Shown here: positions 1 to 7,549 of the stretch, in pieces
How the letters are laid out: every line of letters begins with the position of its first letter
Numbering within the stretch: the first letter of the stretch is position 1
Notes under the pieces: model-generated
Databases searched by the model: none
Seen by the model: only the letters and a program-made list of their open reading frames with translations
Told to the model about the DNA's origin: nothing
Translations under genes and position numbers: made by a program
From: Curtobacterium pusillum
GTDB lineage: Bacteria > Actinomycetota > Actinomycetes > Actinomycetales > Microbacteriaceae
DNA length: 33,548 nucleotides
Assembly (NCBI RefSeq): GCF_007680845.1
Contig: NZ_VEIY01000013.1
Span: forward strand, 1 to 33,548
Direction of reading: 5' to 3'

Positions 1-129
1 GACGTGCCGTACACCGAGACCACGCTCCTGCGCTCGTACGGCATCGTCGTCCGCTACCTCAACCGGGTCGGTCTCGCAGCGCGCGACCCGTTCGCGTGCC
101 CGATGGTCGCGCAGTTGCGCATCCACTGA
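1..129 (+). CDS. C-terminal fragment of an unidentified protein
   Basis: Frame 1 is open from the window edge to a TGA at 127-129 and gives the last 42 residues of a protein, beginning DVPYTETTLLRSYG and ending VAQLRIH. Codons are strongly GC-biased at third positions, as in real genes here. I do not recognise the family and the start lies outside the window. A 46-bp perfect palindrome follows 12 bp after the stop and separates it from the convergent oxidoreductase gene. Confidence 0.6.
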   Translation, partial: DVPYTETTLLRSYGIVVRYLNRVGLAARDPFACPMVAQLRIH

Positions 130-141
130 CGCGTCCCGACC

Positions 142-187
142 ACGGACTGGAGGCGCGGTGCCAGCTGGCACCGCGCCTCCAGTCCGT
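142..187. repeat. 46-bp perfect palindrome, copy A of the GGAGGCGCGG repeat family; likely bidirectional terminator
   Basis: The two 23-bp halves (142-164 and 165-187) are exact reverse complements. The core is GGACTGGAGGCGCGGTGCC facing its complement. It lies between two convergent gene ends (129 and 200), so it could stop transcription in both directions, though there is no T-tract. Related palindromes are at 7412-7455, 10416-10459 and 33220-33259, so it is also a dispersed REP-like element. Confidence 0.85.
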
Positions 188-199
188 CAACGCTCGCGT

Positions 200-1150
200 T
201 CAGGGCGTCAGCACGATCCGTCCGAAGACCGCACCCGCGTCCATGCGGCGGTGCGCCTCCGCCGCGTCCGCGAGCGGCAGGACGTCGTCGACCACCGGCG
301 TCAGCCGGCCCGCCGCGGCGTCACGGAACAGCTCCGCACGACCCGCGGCGAGCACGTCCCGCGGCACCGAGTCCAGGCTGAACGTCGCGAACGACCGTGA
401 CTGCTGGAACTCGCGGAGCAGCCCGCCGGCCAGGTCCGCCGGCGGCATCCCGGCGACCGCGCCGACGAGCACGAGCCGTCCGTTCGGCGCGAGCCGGTCG
501 AGGAAGTCCGGCAGGTCCGGCCCGCCGACGACGTCGACCACGACGTCGAACGGGTCGGAGGCCGGGGCGCCGCTGCGGTCGAGCATCTCGGTGGCGCCGA
601 GTTCCCGCAGGCGTTCGCCGCGCGCCGGCGAACCGGTCGTCACGGCGACCGAGGCCCCGGCCCGGACGGCGAGCTCGACGGCCGCGAGGCCGATGCTGCC
701 CGCGGCACCGCGGACGAGCACGCGTTCCCCCTCGGCGAGGTGGGCGTGGGCGAGCGCGAACCGGGCCACCAGCGCGGCCGAGCCGAGGGTGACGGCGTCG
801 ATCGCGCTGAACCCCTCGTCGAGCGGGGTCACGTCGACGACCCGTGCGACCGCGCGTTCCGCGTACCCGCCGCCGAGGCCCGTGAACGCCCACACCCGTC
901 GGCCGGTCCACGCCGGGTCCACGCCCTCTCCGACGCTCCGCACCGTGCCGGCGACCTCGCTGCCGGGGACGTGGCCGGGTGCGACGCCCGCTCGGCCGAT
1001 GGTGCCGCGGCGGATGACCGCGTCGACGCCGCCGACGCCGATCGCCTCGACGTCGACGAGGACCTCGCCGGGGCCGACCGCGGGCTCCGGCAGGTCGGTG
1101 GGGACGAGTCCGTCCGGGGATCCGAACGTCTGTATGGTGACGCCGTGCAT
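200..1150 (-). CDS. Zinc-independent MDR-family quinone oxidoreductase / NADP-dependent alcohol dehydrogenase-like protein
   Basis: The 316-residue product has the quinone-oxidoreductase architecture: an N-terminal GroES-like fold (GPGEVLVDVEAIGV near residues 27-40) followed by a Rossmann fold with the nucleotide loop VRGAAGSIGLAAVEL near residues 145-160. Structural-zinc cysteines of classical alcohol dehydrogenases are not visible, so a QOR-type NADPH-dependent reductase is likely; the substrate is unknown. The ATG at 1148-1150 is preceded by a strong AGGAGGAG ribosome site. A TAGCGT -10 lies at 1193-1198 on the same strand. It is divergent from a TetR gene, with a palindrome covering both promoters, so repression by that regulator is the simplest model. 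Confidence 0.88.
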   Translation of the reverse strand: MHGVTIQTFGSPDGLVPTDLPEPAVGPGEVLVDVEAIGVGGVDAVIRRGTIGRAGVAPGHVPGSEVAGTVRSVGEGVDPAWTGRRVWAFTGLGGGYAERAVARVVDVTPLDEGFSAIDAVTLGSAALVARFALAHAHLAEGERVLVRGAAGSIGLAAVELAVRAGASVAVTTGSPARGERLRELGATEMLDRSGAPASDPFDVVVDVVGGPDLPDFLDRLAPNGRLVLVGAVAGMPPADLAGGLLREFQQSRSFATFSLDSVPRDVLAAGRAELFRDAAAGRLTPVVDDVLPLADAAEAHRRMDAGAVFGRIVLTP

Positions 1151-1192
1151 GCTGCTCCTCCTGGTGGCCGGGGACGTCCCGGCGCTGATCGG

Positions 1193-1227
1193 ACGCTAAC
1201 GGACGCCGGCGTCCACTTGGCTAGAGT
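1193..1227. promoter_or_regulatory. Divergent promoters with TetR-type operator palindrome
   Basis: GGACGCCGGCGTCC at 1201-1214 is a perfect 14-bp palindrome. Minus-strand -10 TAGCGT (1193-1198) serves the oxidoreductase. Plus-strand -10 TAGAGT (1222-1227) sits 7 nt before the GTG at 1235, so the regulator mRNA is probably leaderless. The palindrome would block both promoters. The elements are seen; binding is inferred. Confidence 0.6.
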
Positions 1228-1234
1228 GGGAGTC

Positions 1235-1864
1235 GTGACCGACGCGATGCCTCACTTGCGTGCCGACGCCCGCGAGAACCGGGACCGGGTGCTCCAGGCC
1301 GCGCGGGACCTCTTCGGCTCCCGCGGGCTCGACGTGACCATGCGCGACATCGCCCGGCACGCCGGGGTCGGTCCGGCGACGCTCTACCGCAGGTTCCCCT
1401 CGCGGCAGGACCTCGTCGACGCGGCCTTCGACGACGAGCTCGAGCTGTGCCGGTCGATCGTGCTCGACGGTGCGGGGGAGCCGGACGCCTGGCAGGGGTT
1501 CCGGTCCGTGGTCGCCCGCGTGGTCGAGTTGAACGCGCGGAACCAGGGCTTCGTCGACGCGCTCGTCGCCGCGGGGCACGTCTCCGACCGCCTGGCCCGG
1601 CACCGCGCCGAGCTGCTGCGCGCGCTGGCGGCCCTCACCGTGCGGGCGAAGGAGTCGGGGGCGCTCCGGCCGGACTTCGTCGTCGACGACCTCCTGCTGG
1701 TGCTCCTCGCGGCACGCGGACTCCGTGGCAGCGATCCCGGCGAGCGGGTCGTGGCTGCCCGGCGCTTCGCGGCCCTCGCACTCGACGCGTTCCGCAGGTC
1801 GGAGGACAGCGAGCGGCTGCCCGAGCCCGCCCGGGCGGTCGGTGCGGCGCTCCGGGTCAGTTGA
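1235..1864 (+). CDS. TetR/AcrR-family transcriptional regulator
   Basis: The 209-residue protein has a typical N-terminal helix-turn-helix: RENRDRVLQAARDLF, then TMRDIARHAGVGPATLYRRF, then a variable all-helical ligand-binding domain. GTG 1235 was chosen over ATG 1247 because a TAGAGT -10 box lies 7 nt upstream, the spacing of leaderless actinobacterial genes. It is divergent from the oxidoreductase and probably represses it and itself through the palindrome at 1201-1214. Its 3' end overlaps the convergent arr gene by 8 bp. The inducer cannot be read from the sequence. Confidence 0.9.
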   Translation: MTDAMPHLRADARENRDRVLQAARDLFGSRGLDVTMRDIARHAGVGPATLYRRFPSRQDLVDAAFDDELELCRSIVLDGAGEPDAWQGFRSVVARVVELNARNQGFVDALVAAGHVSDRLARHRAELLRALAALTVRAKESGALRPDFVVDDLLLVLLAARGLRGSDPGERVVAARRFAALALDAFRRSEDSERLPEPARAVGAALRVS

Positions 1865-2267
1865 TGATCTCGCCGCGCTCGTCCTGACGGAGCACCGCGA
1901 GACGGTCCCGCCAGGTCTGCAGCGCCTCTGGTGTCAGTCGTGGCCAGTCCTCGACGACGCGCACCACGCGGACCGGCGACGTGCTCCGGTAGGACCGGGT
2001 CGGGTTGCCGGGGAACTTCCGGTCGGTGACGTTCGGGTCGTCCTCGAACGCTCCGGTCGGCTCGACCTCGTACACCCGCGGGGTCCCCTCGCCCGCCGCG
2101 AGCTCCGCCGCCAGCCCCGCGCCGTCGACGACGGCCGTGAAGTACACGTGGTTCATCACGATCTCGGGCCGGTAGTTCGAGTGGAACCCCGCCGTCAGCA
2201 GGTCGCCGACCCGCAGGTCGGCCTTCGTCCCGTGGAAGAACGGCCCGTCGTCCAGTGCGTCGCTCAC
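1857..2267 (-). CDS. arr: NAD+:rifamycin ADP-ribosyltransferase (Arr)
   Basis: The 136-residue protein matches the short Arr family, which ADP-ribosylates the ansa-chain hydroxyl of rifamycins using NAD+ and so inactivates them. The family signature FEDDPNVTDRKFPGNPTRSY is present. The catalytic triad His-Tyr-Asp maps to H12 (FFHGTK), Y42 (VYFTA) and D77, with the same spacing as in the characterised mycobacterial enzyme (19/49/84). The start is GTG 2267; a minus-strand TAGCCT -10 (2274-2279) leaves 6 nt, so translation is probably leaderless. No integron or transposon sequence flanks it, so it looks like a resident gene. Activity on rifampicin is expected from the family but not shown. Confidence 0.93.
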   Translation of the reverse strand: MSDALDDGPFFHGTKADLRVGDLLTAGFHSNYRPEIVMNHVYFTAVVDGAGLAAELAAGEGTPRVYEVEPTGAFEDDPNVTDRKFPGNPTRSYRSTSPVRVVRVVEDWPRLTPEALQTWRDRLAVLRQDERGEIIN

Positions 2268-2273
2268 GGCGAC

Positions 2274-2356
2274 AGGCTAGCGCCGCAGGTCCGCCGGAGG
2301 TGCAGGGCATCTCCCCCTGACGGCGGACGCGGTGGGCCCTGGCGCTCCCGTAGCGT
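2274..2356. promoter_or_regulatory. Divergent leaderless promoters of arr and the ABC operon
   Basis: Minus-strand TAGCCT at 2274-2279 lies 6 nt before the arr GTG (2267). Plus-strand TAGCGT at 2351-2356 lies 7 nt before the ABC ATPase GTG (2364). Neither start has a Shine-Dalgarno sequence, and both fit the TANNNT plus 6-7 nt leaderless pattern. The roughly 70 bp between them shows no clear operator. Confidence 0.6.
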
Positions 2357-2363
2357 GGCCGCC

Positions 2364-3281
2364 GTGATCGAAGTCGAGCACCTCACCAAGCAGTACGGTC
2401 CCAAGACCGCCGTCGACGACGTCTCGTTCGTCGTCCGGCCGGGCAGCGTGACCGGCTTCCTCGGCCCCAACGGCGCCGGGAAGTCCACCACGATGCGGAT
2501 GATCATGGGGCTCGACCGTCCCACCGCGGGTCGGGCCATCGTGAACGGCCAGCCTTACCAGAGCTTCCGCGACCCGCTCCGGCAGGTCGGGGCGTTGCTC
2601 GAGGCGAAGGCCGTGCACCAGGGCCGGAGCGCCTACAACCACCTCCTCGCGCTCGCGGCGACGCACGGCATCCAGAAGTCGCGCGTGCACGAGGTCATCG
2701 ACATGACCGGTCTCGAGTCCGTCGCGAAGAAGCGCGTCGGCGGGTTCTCGCTCGGCATGGGGCAGCGGCTCGGCATCGCGGCGGCACTGCTCGGCGACCC
2801 GAAGACCCTCATCCTCGACGAGCCGGTCAACGGCCTCGACCCGGACGGCGTGCTCTGGGTCCGGCAGCTCGCGCGCCGGATGGCCGCCGACGGCCGGACG
2901 GTGTTCCTGTCGAGCCACCTCATGAGCGAGATGGCCCAGACGGCGGACCGCGTGGTGGTCCTCGGCCGCGGCAAGGTGCTCGCGGACGCCCCGATCCAGG
3001 AGTTCGTCGCCGGAGGGTCGGGCGGCGGCGGCAGTCGCGTGGTCGTCCGCACCCCGGCTCCCGACCAGTTGTTCCGGGCGATCGGACCGAACGCGTCGGT
3101 GACCCCGCGGGAGGACGGCTCGTTCCTGGTCGTCGGCCCCGACGCCGAGACCGTCGGCAACATCGCCGCGAAGGTCGGCGTCCCGCTGCACGAGCTCACC
3201 CCCTCGGGTGCCAGTCTCGAGGAGGCCTACATGGCGCTCACCCGTGACGACGTCGAGTACCGATCGGAGGGCGCACGATGA
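2364..3281 (+). CDS. ABC transporter ATP-binding protein (ABC-2 exporter type)
   Basis: The 305-residue ATPase has Walker A GPNGAGKST (K40), a Q-loop region, a degenerate signature FSLGMGQRLGI, Walker B LILDEP followed by NGLDPDG, and the H-loop SSHLMSE. A roughly 85-residue C-terminal tail follows, as in Bcr/CcmA-type drug-export ATPases. GTG 2364 is set by a TAGCGT -10 seven nucleotides upstream (leaderless). The stop overlaps the permease start by 4 bp (ATGA), so the two are translationally coupled. The likely role is energising export of a drug, peptide or lipid; the substrate is unknown. Confidence 0.93.
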   Translation: MIEVEHLTKQYGPKTAVDDVSFVVRPGSVTGFLGPNGAGKSTTMRMIMGLDRPTAGRAIVNGQPYQSFRDPLRQVGALLEAKAVHQGRSAYNHLLALAATHGIQKSRVHEVIDMTGLESVAKKRVGGFSLGMGQRLGIAAALLGDPKTLILDEPVNGLDPDGVLWVRQLARRMAADGRTVFLSSHLMSEMAQTADRVVVLGRGKVLADAPIQEFVAGGSGGGGSRVVVRTPAPDQLFRAIGPNASVTPREDGSFLVVGPDAETVGNIAAKVGVPLHELTPSGASLEEAYMALTRDDVEYRSEGAR

Positions 3282-4114
3282 CCGCCGCCACGACCCTGCC
3301 GCCGACCACCGGTCTGCGCTTCAGCCGACTCGTCCGCAGCGAGTGGGTCAAGTTCCGGAGCATCCGGTCGACGGTCTGGTGCTTCGCGGTGCTCGTCGTC
3401 CTGACCGTCGCGATGGCGGTGCTCCTCGGCAACTTCGTGAACGACGCCGGGACCCGGATGTCGCAGGACAGCGCCAACGGGACCCTCGTGAGCATCAACA
3501 CGGCGAGCGTCTCGTTGACCGCCCTCGTGGTGGGCGTGCTCGGCGTGCTCATCATCACCGGCGAGTACGGCACCGGGCAGATCCGGTCGACCTTCACGGC
3601 GGATCCGCGCCGCACGGGTGTGCTCCTGGCGAAGGCCGCCGTCCTCGCCCTCGCGACGTTCGTCGTCAGTGTCGTTGCGACGTGGATCGGCGTGGCGCTG
3701 TCGTCGGTGCTGCAGTCCGCGCGGGGCGTGCACCCCGACGTCGCCGACCCCGCGGTCTTCATGCCGATCCTCGGTTCGTCGGTCTACGTCACGCTGCTGG
3801 CGCTGCTCGCGTTCGGCATCGGGCTGCTCCTCCGGTCGAGCGCCGGGGCCATCGCCGTCACGCTCGGGATCCTGCTGGTGCTGCCGATCGTCCTCTCGGT
3901 GTTCGGCAGCCTGCTCCAGGCACAGTGGCTCCTCGACGTCGGGAAGTTCCTGCCCGACGCTGCCGGCGGCCAGCTGTACGCCTACTCGTACGCCGGTCAA
4001 GGGGCCGAACCGGGGATCGTCCTGAACGGCTGGGCCGGGTTCGGAGTGCTCGCGGCGGAGGTCGTGGCGGTGGGCGCCCTCGCCCTCGCGGTCGCACGTC
4101 GTCGTGACGTCTGA
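3278..4114 (+). CDS. ABC-2 family transporter permease
   Basis: The 278-residue protein starts with a short cytosolic segment (FSRLVRSEWVKFRSIRSTVW) typical of ABC-2 permeases. Six hydrophobic segments follow, near residues 30-48, 80-101, 118-139, 170-188, 192-214 and 247-268. The ITGEYGTGQIRSTF stretch after the second segment is characteristic of this permease family. It overlaps the ATPase gene by 4 bp, and two subunits of each would make the exporter. The lipoprotein gene begins 11 bp before its stop, indicating a three-gene transcript. Confidence 0.92.
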   Translation: MTAATTLPPTTGLRFSRLVRSEWVKFRSIRSTVWCFAVLVVLTVAMAVLLGNFVNDAGTRMSQDSANGTLVSINTASVSLTALVVGVLGVLIITGEYGTGQIRSTFTADPRRTGVLLAKAAVLALATFVVSVVATWIGVALSSVLQSARGVHPDVADPAVFMPILGSSVYVTLLALLAFGIGLLLRSSAGAIAVTLGILLVLPIVLSVFGSLLQAQWLLDVGKFLPDAAGGQLYAYSYAGQGAEPGIVLNGWAGFGVLAAEVVAVGALALAVARRRDV

Positions 4115-4616
4115 GCCGACCGCCGTGCGCTCCATCGTGCGTCCGGTCGCCGTCGCGCTCCCGGTGCTGGCCGCGGTGCTGCTGCTGACCGGGTGCTCGG
4201 CGGAACCGACCGTGGACCAGGGCGCGCTCCGCACGTGGCAGAAGCAGCAGGACGCGGCGGTCGAACGCGACGACGCGGTCCTCGGGGTGCTCACGGCCGC
4301 GATCGACGCCGAACAGGGCGAGCCGTCCCGCCCGGGGAGTGACATCAGCCTGCACTTCCCCGCATCGCAGCGCGTCGACCACGTCGAGTTCTCGTGCTTC
4401 GGGAACGGGTCGATGCGGGCGGTCGTGCGGGTGACGTCCGCCAGCGGTTCGCGAGCGGTCACGACCGATCCGATGTCGTGCCGGGACAGCCCGCACCGCA
4501 TCGCCCTCGGGGGCTCGACGGCGGCGGTCGACGGGATCGGGTGCAGCGGGTTCGACAGCGACCGCGCCTCCGAGTGGCGCCTCGTGATCGTGGGCGCCAC
4601 GCCGAGCGGCGACTGA
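4104..4616 (+). CDS. Putative secreted lipoprotein
   Basis: The 170-residue product has a signal peptide (VRPVAVALPVLAAVLLLTGC) ending in a lipobox LLTGC, with the lipidated Cys at residue 31 if GTG 4104 is the start. GTG 4125 is an equally plausible start that gives a more usual signal length. The mature part is small and acidic and contains few cysteines (near FSCFGNG, MSCRDS and GCSGF) that could form disulfides outside the membrane. No known domain was recognised. Overlap with the permease suggests a partner of the exporter, but this could be simple operon packing. Confidence 0.78.
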   Translation: MTSEPTAVRSIVRPVAVALPVLAAVLLLTGCSAEPTVDQGALRTWQKQQDAAVERDDAVLGVLTAAIDAEQGEPSRPGSDISLHFPASQRVDHVEFSCFGNGSMRAVVRVTSASGSRAVTTDPMSCRDSPHRIALGGSTAAVDGIGCSGFDSDRASEWRLVIVGATPSGD

Positions 4617-4634
4617 CCACAGCGGCCACAGCGG

Positions 4635-5237
4635 CTACCGCAGCACCTGGTACCGGTGCAGGGTCACGCCGTTGTCCCACCGCTGCTGCTCCAGGAGGTC
4701 GAGCAGCAACGGTGGCCTGGTCCCCGACGTCGGCGGGTCGAACAGCGGGCGGCCGCCGCCGAGCACGGCCGGGTGGGTGAAGAGCAGCAGCTCGTCGAGC
4801 AGCCCGGCGTCGAGCAGCTGCGTCGCCACGTTCGGGCCGCCCACGCCGATGTCGCCCTCGGACTCGGCGCGGATCCGGGCGAGCGCCCCGATCGCATCAC
4901 CGTCGCCCCCGATGATCCGCGTGCCGTGGTCCGCGGTCGTCCGGGTCCGGGACACGAGGATCTTCGGCTGCGCCGTCCAGATCTCCCCGTACTCGCGGAG
5001 GTACGCCGGCATCGACTCGTCGGTCCGGGCGTCCGGCCAGAACGGGTCCATCATGTCGCGGACCACCCGGCCCTCGACGGACAGCGTCATCGCGGCCGCG
5101 CGGGCGTTGAACTCGCGGTGCAGCGGCTCGTCGATCCGCATCCAGTCGGGACCGTCGAGCCCGCTGTGCTCCCCGGGCCGCGCCTCCACGAAGCCGTCGA
5201 CGGACACGTTGATCCAGTACACGAAGCGTGCGGGCAT
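4635..5237 (-). CDS. Dihydrofolate-reductase-like (RibD C-terminal) family protein
   Basis: The 200-residue protein has the DHFR-like RibD_C fold seen in many orphan bacterial reductases: RFVYWINVSVDGFVEARPG at the N terminus, a central SRTRTTADHGTRI segment, and GDIGVGGPNVATQLLDAGL, which is the NADPH-binding GG motif of RibD_C proteins. The final HPAVLGGGRPLF is also diagnostic. ATG 5237 has GAGGGAG about 8 nt upstream. There are no riboflavin genes nearby, so the role is open; folate or pterin reduction is not implied. It converges on the lipoprotein gene with an 18-bp gap and no terminator hairpin. Confidence 0.85.
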   Translation of the reverse strand: MPARFVYWINVSVDGFVEARPGEHSGLDGPDWMRIDEPLHREFNARAAAMTLSVEGRVVRDMMDPFWPDARTDESMPAYLREYGEIWTAQPKILVSRTRTTADHGTRIIGGDGDAIGALARIRAESEGDIGVGGPNVATQLLDAGLLDELLLFTHPAVLGGGRPLFDPPTSGTRPPLLLDLLEQQRWDNGVTLHRYQVLR

Positions 5238-5271
5238 CTCGGGCTCCCTCGTCCGACCGACCTGTGGCGCC

Positions 5272-5285
5272 CGAGCGTACGCTCG
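5272..5285. promoter_or_regulatory. Palindromic bidirectional -10 region
   Basis: CGAGCGTACGCTCG is a perfect 14-bp palindrome between the divergent DHFR-like gene (start 5237) and the GH43 gene (start 5327). Because it is symmetric, it presents TACGCT as a -10 hexamer on both strands (5278-5283 on plus, 5274-5279 on minus), each followed by a leader with a ribosome site. A regulator binding here would control both genes. The palindrome is seen; the function is inferred. Confidence 0.45.
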
Positions 5286-5326
5286 CCGGGGACAGCACGC
5301 TCCTCGACGACGAGAGCAGGTCCACC

Positions 5327-7255
5327 GTGCGCCGATCCCTCAAGGCGGTCCTCGTGATCGCGACGGTCGCGGGTCTCGCGACCACGTTCCTCCAGGCCGA
5401 CGGCGGTGCGGTCCCCGCGCGCGCCGACGCGTCCACGTCCAGCCGAGCGGCCGCCGCGACGACCACCCGAGTGGCAGCGACCACCGCACGCGGCCCCGCG
5501 GCACCCACTCACCAGAACCCGATGACCCTCGCGCTCCCGGACGGCCAGACCGCGGCGAGCTGCGCGGACCCGACGGTGATCCGCGGGGTCGGACGCGACC
5601 GGAACTGGTACCTCTACTGCACCACGGACGCGCTGACCGCCACCGAACAGAACCCGGACGGCTCGCTCGTGCAGCACGGGGTGCCGACGTACCGGTCGAC
5701 CGACCTCACGCACTGGTCGTACGTGGACGACGCCTTCCCGTCGAAGCCGGCGTGGGTCGGCGACGCGAACGGCATTTGGGCGCCGGACGTCGTGTACCGG
5801 GCCGGGAGCCACGGACGCGCGGGGACCTGGTACCTCTACTACGCGGCGTCGGACACCCCGACGGCGACGGGGCCGACCGGCGGCGGATCGGCCGTCGGCG
5901 TCGCGACCAGCTCGAGTCCCACCGGCCCCTGGACCGACTCCGGCGGCCCGGTCGTCGCGCCGCAGGCCGCCCCGAACGGCACCGGGCAGCGGTGGGAGTT
6001 CGACCCCGAGGTGATCACCGACCGGGGGAGCACCTACCTGTACTTCGGCAGCTACTTCGGCGGCGTGAACGTGCGCCGGCTCAGCGCGGACGGGCTCCGC
6101 TCGATCCCGTCGACCGAGCGCCAGATCGCCATCGACAACCGGTACGAGGGCACCTACCTGATGCGCCACGACGGCTGGTGGTACTTCATGGGCTCCGCCA
6201 CGAACTGCTGCAACGGCGCCCTCACCGGGTACGCCGTGTTCGTCGCCCGGTCCCGGAGCCCGCTCGGCCCCTTCACCGACCAGGACGGGGTCGCGATCAC
6301 CAGCACCCGGGTCGGAGGCACGCCCCTGCTCGCGCAGAACGGCAACCGCTGGGTGGGGACCGGCCACAACACCGTCGTCACCGACCTCGCCGGCCAGGAC
6401 TGGATCGTGTACCACGCGGTCGACCGGAACGACCCGTACTACGCGGGACAGGCGACGTACACGAAGCGTCCGGTGCTCATCGACCCGCTCGACTGGGTGC
6501 ACGGCTGGCCCGTCGTCCGCGGCGGTGCCGGGCCGTCCGACACCGTGCAGCCCGGGCCGGTCGCGCAGCCGGGGCAACGGGCGACGTACCGTCCGACGCT
6601 CGCTCCGGTCGACGTCCCCGGCCGCGAGATCCGCGCCCTCTCGACCGACTTCCGAGGCACGGCTCTGCCGCCGGCGCTGACCTGGACCCGAGAGCCCGAC
6701 CCCTCGACGTGGACGGTCGGCGGCGGGACCCTCCGCTGGCAGACCCAGGCGGCGGACATCCACCCGCCGACGACCCCGCTCGCGTCGGTGCTCTCCGAGC
6801 CCGCACCCCAGGGCGACTACGTCGTCGAGACGACGGTCGCGGTGAGTACCCCGGCCACGGGCGATGGCCTGAACTACGTCCAGGGTGGGCTGATCGTGTA
6901 CGGGGACGACGCCAACTACCTCCGCCTCACGTCGAACTCGATCTTCGACACCCGGCAGACGGAGTTCGGCAAGCAGCTCTCCGGGCAGCCCGCCGGAGCC
7001 CCCACGTACGGCAACACCGTCGTCGGGCCGGTCGGCGACCGCACCACCCTCCGCATCGTGCACCGGGTGGTCGACGGCGAGGACCGGTACACCGCGTACA
7101 CGAGCGTCGACGGGCGGCACTTCGTCCGTGGGGGCACTTGGACCGCGGACCTCGGGGCGACCCCGCGGATCGGGCTCATCTCGCTCGGCGGCTCCGGGTT
7201 CACGAGCACCTTCGACGACCTGACGGTCAGCACGGTCCGTTCCGTGCGGGGCTGA
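5327..7255 (+). CDS. Secreted family 43 glycoside hydrolase with C-terminal beta-sandwich domain
   Basis: The 642-residue protein starts with a signal peptide (VRRSLKAVLVIATVAGLA), then a Ser/Thr/Ala-rich linker. The GH43 five-bladed propeller (about 65-395) carries the expected catalytic set: base D81 (SCADPTV), pKa-modulating D226 (EFDPEV) and acid E274 (RYEGTYL), plus WAPDVV and WYFMGSATNCCNG. The second half (about 430-640) resembles the concanavalin-like sandwich that follows GH43 in arabinosidases and xylosidases. GTG 5327 is preceded by GAGAGCAGG and is the start that yields a signal peptide. It probably cleaves arabinose or xylose linkages of plant cell wall outside the cell; the exact substrate cannot be read. 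Confidence 0.88.
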   Translation: MRRSLKAVLVIATVAGLATTFLQADGGAVPARADASTSSRAAAATTTRVAATTARGPAAPTHQNPMTLALPDGQTAASCADPTVIRGVGRDRNWYLYCTTDALTATEQNPDGSLVQHGVPTYRSTDLTHWSYVDDAFPSKPAWVGDANGIWAPDVVYRAGSHGRAGTWYLYYAASDTPTATGPTGGGSAVGVATSSSPTGPWTDSGGPVVAPQAAPNGTGQRWEFDPEVITDRGSTYLYFGSYFGGVNVRRLSADGLRSIPSTERQIAIDNRYEGTYLMRHDGWWYFMGSATNCCNGALTGYAVFVARSRSPLGPFTDQDGVAITSTRVGGTPLLAQNGNRWVGTGHNTVVTDLAGQDWIVYHAVDRNDPYYAGQATYTKRPVLIDPLDWVHGWPVVRGGAGPSDTVQPGPVAQPGQRATYRPTLAPVDVPGREIRALSTDFRGTALPPALTWTREPDPSTWTVGGGTLRWQTQAADIHPPTTPLASVLSEPAPQGDYVVETTVAVSTPATGDGLNYVQGGLIVYGDDANYLRLTSNSIFDTRQTEFGKQLSGQPAGAPTYGNTVVGPVGDRTTLRIVHRVVDGEDRYTAYTSVDGRHFVRGGTWTADLGATPRIGLISLGGSGFTSTFDDLTVSTVRSVRG

Positions 7256-7411
7256 GCGCGGCGCGACCCGCGCCCGCCCGCCTCGGCCGCGTCACCGGGT
7301 GGGATCGGGCGTACCGGGCGGAATCTTCCGACCGGGTACGCCCGGAACGGCACGGTACGCCCGGAACGCCATGAACGCCACGGCGCGCGCAGCCCGCGAC
7401 GTGCGCGGAGG
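7256..7411 (+). repeat. Intergenic region with three copies of GGTACGCCC
   Basis: GGTACGCCCGGAACG occurs twice as direct repeats (7335-7349 and 7354-7368). The inverted form GGGCGTACC lies at 7307-7315, so 7307-7343 can fold as a hairpin after the GH43 stop. This may be the GH43 terminator or a set of regulator sites. No gene is visible here. Confidence 0.5.
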
Positions 7412-7455
7412 CGGACGGGAGGCGCGGGGCGGGCTGGCACCGCGCCTCCCGTCCG
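7412..7455. repeat. Palindrome copy B of the GGAGGCGCGG family
   Basis: The 16-bp arms CGGACGGGAGGCGCGG (7412-7427) and its exact complement (7440-7455) enclose a 12-nt loop. It lies between the GH43 gene and the kinase gene on the same strand, where it could act as a terminator. It differs from copy A by a few bases that change in both arms (ACTGG to ACGGG), meaning the pairing is conserved. Confidence 0.8.
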
Positions 7456-7549
7456 ACACCGGTCCATCCGGAGAACGTGGGTCGCCGCGCGCGAGCGCCC
7501 CCGGGGTGGGAGGATGCAGCGTCCAGGTCGGATTCGAGAACGAGGGTGC

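Noticed and set aside
1857..2267. Mobile, integron-borne arr cassette
   Set aside because: No attC-like site, integrase or transposase nearby; flanking genes and base use look resident.
5087..7120. Long antisense frames (for example 5087-7120, 7292-8872 and 18333-20288 on minus)
   Set aside because: They are Arg/Gly/Asp-rich shadows opposite well-supported genes, a usual effect of very high third-position GC.
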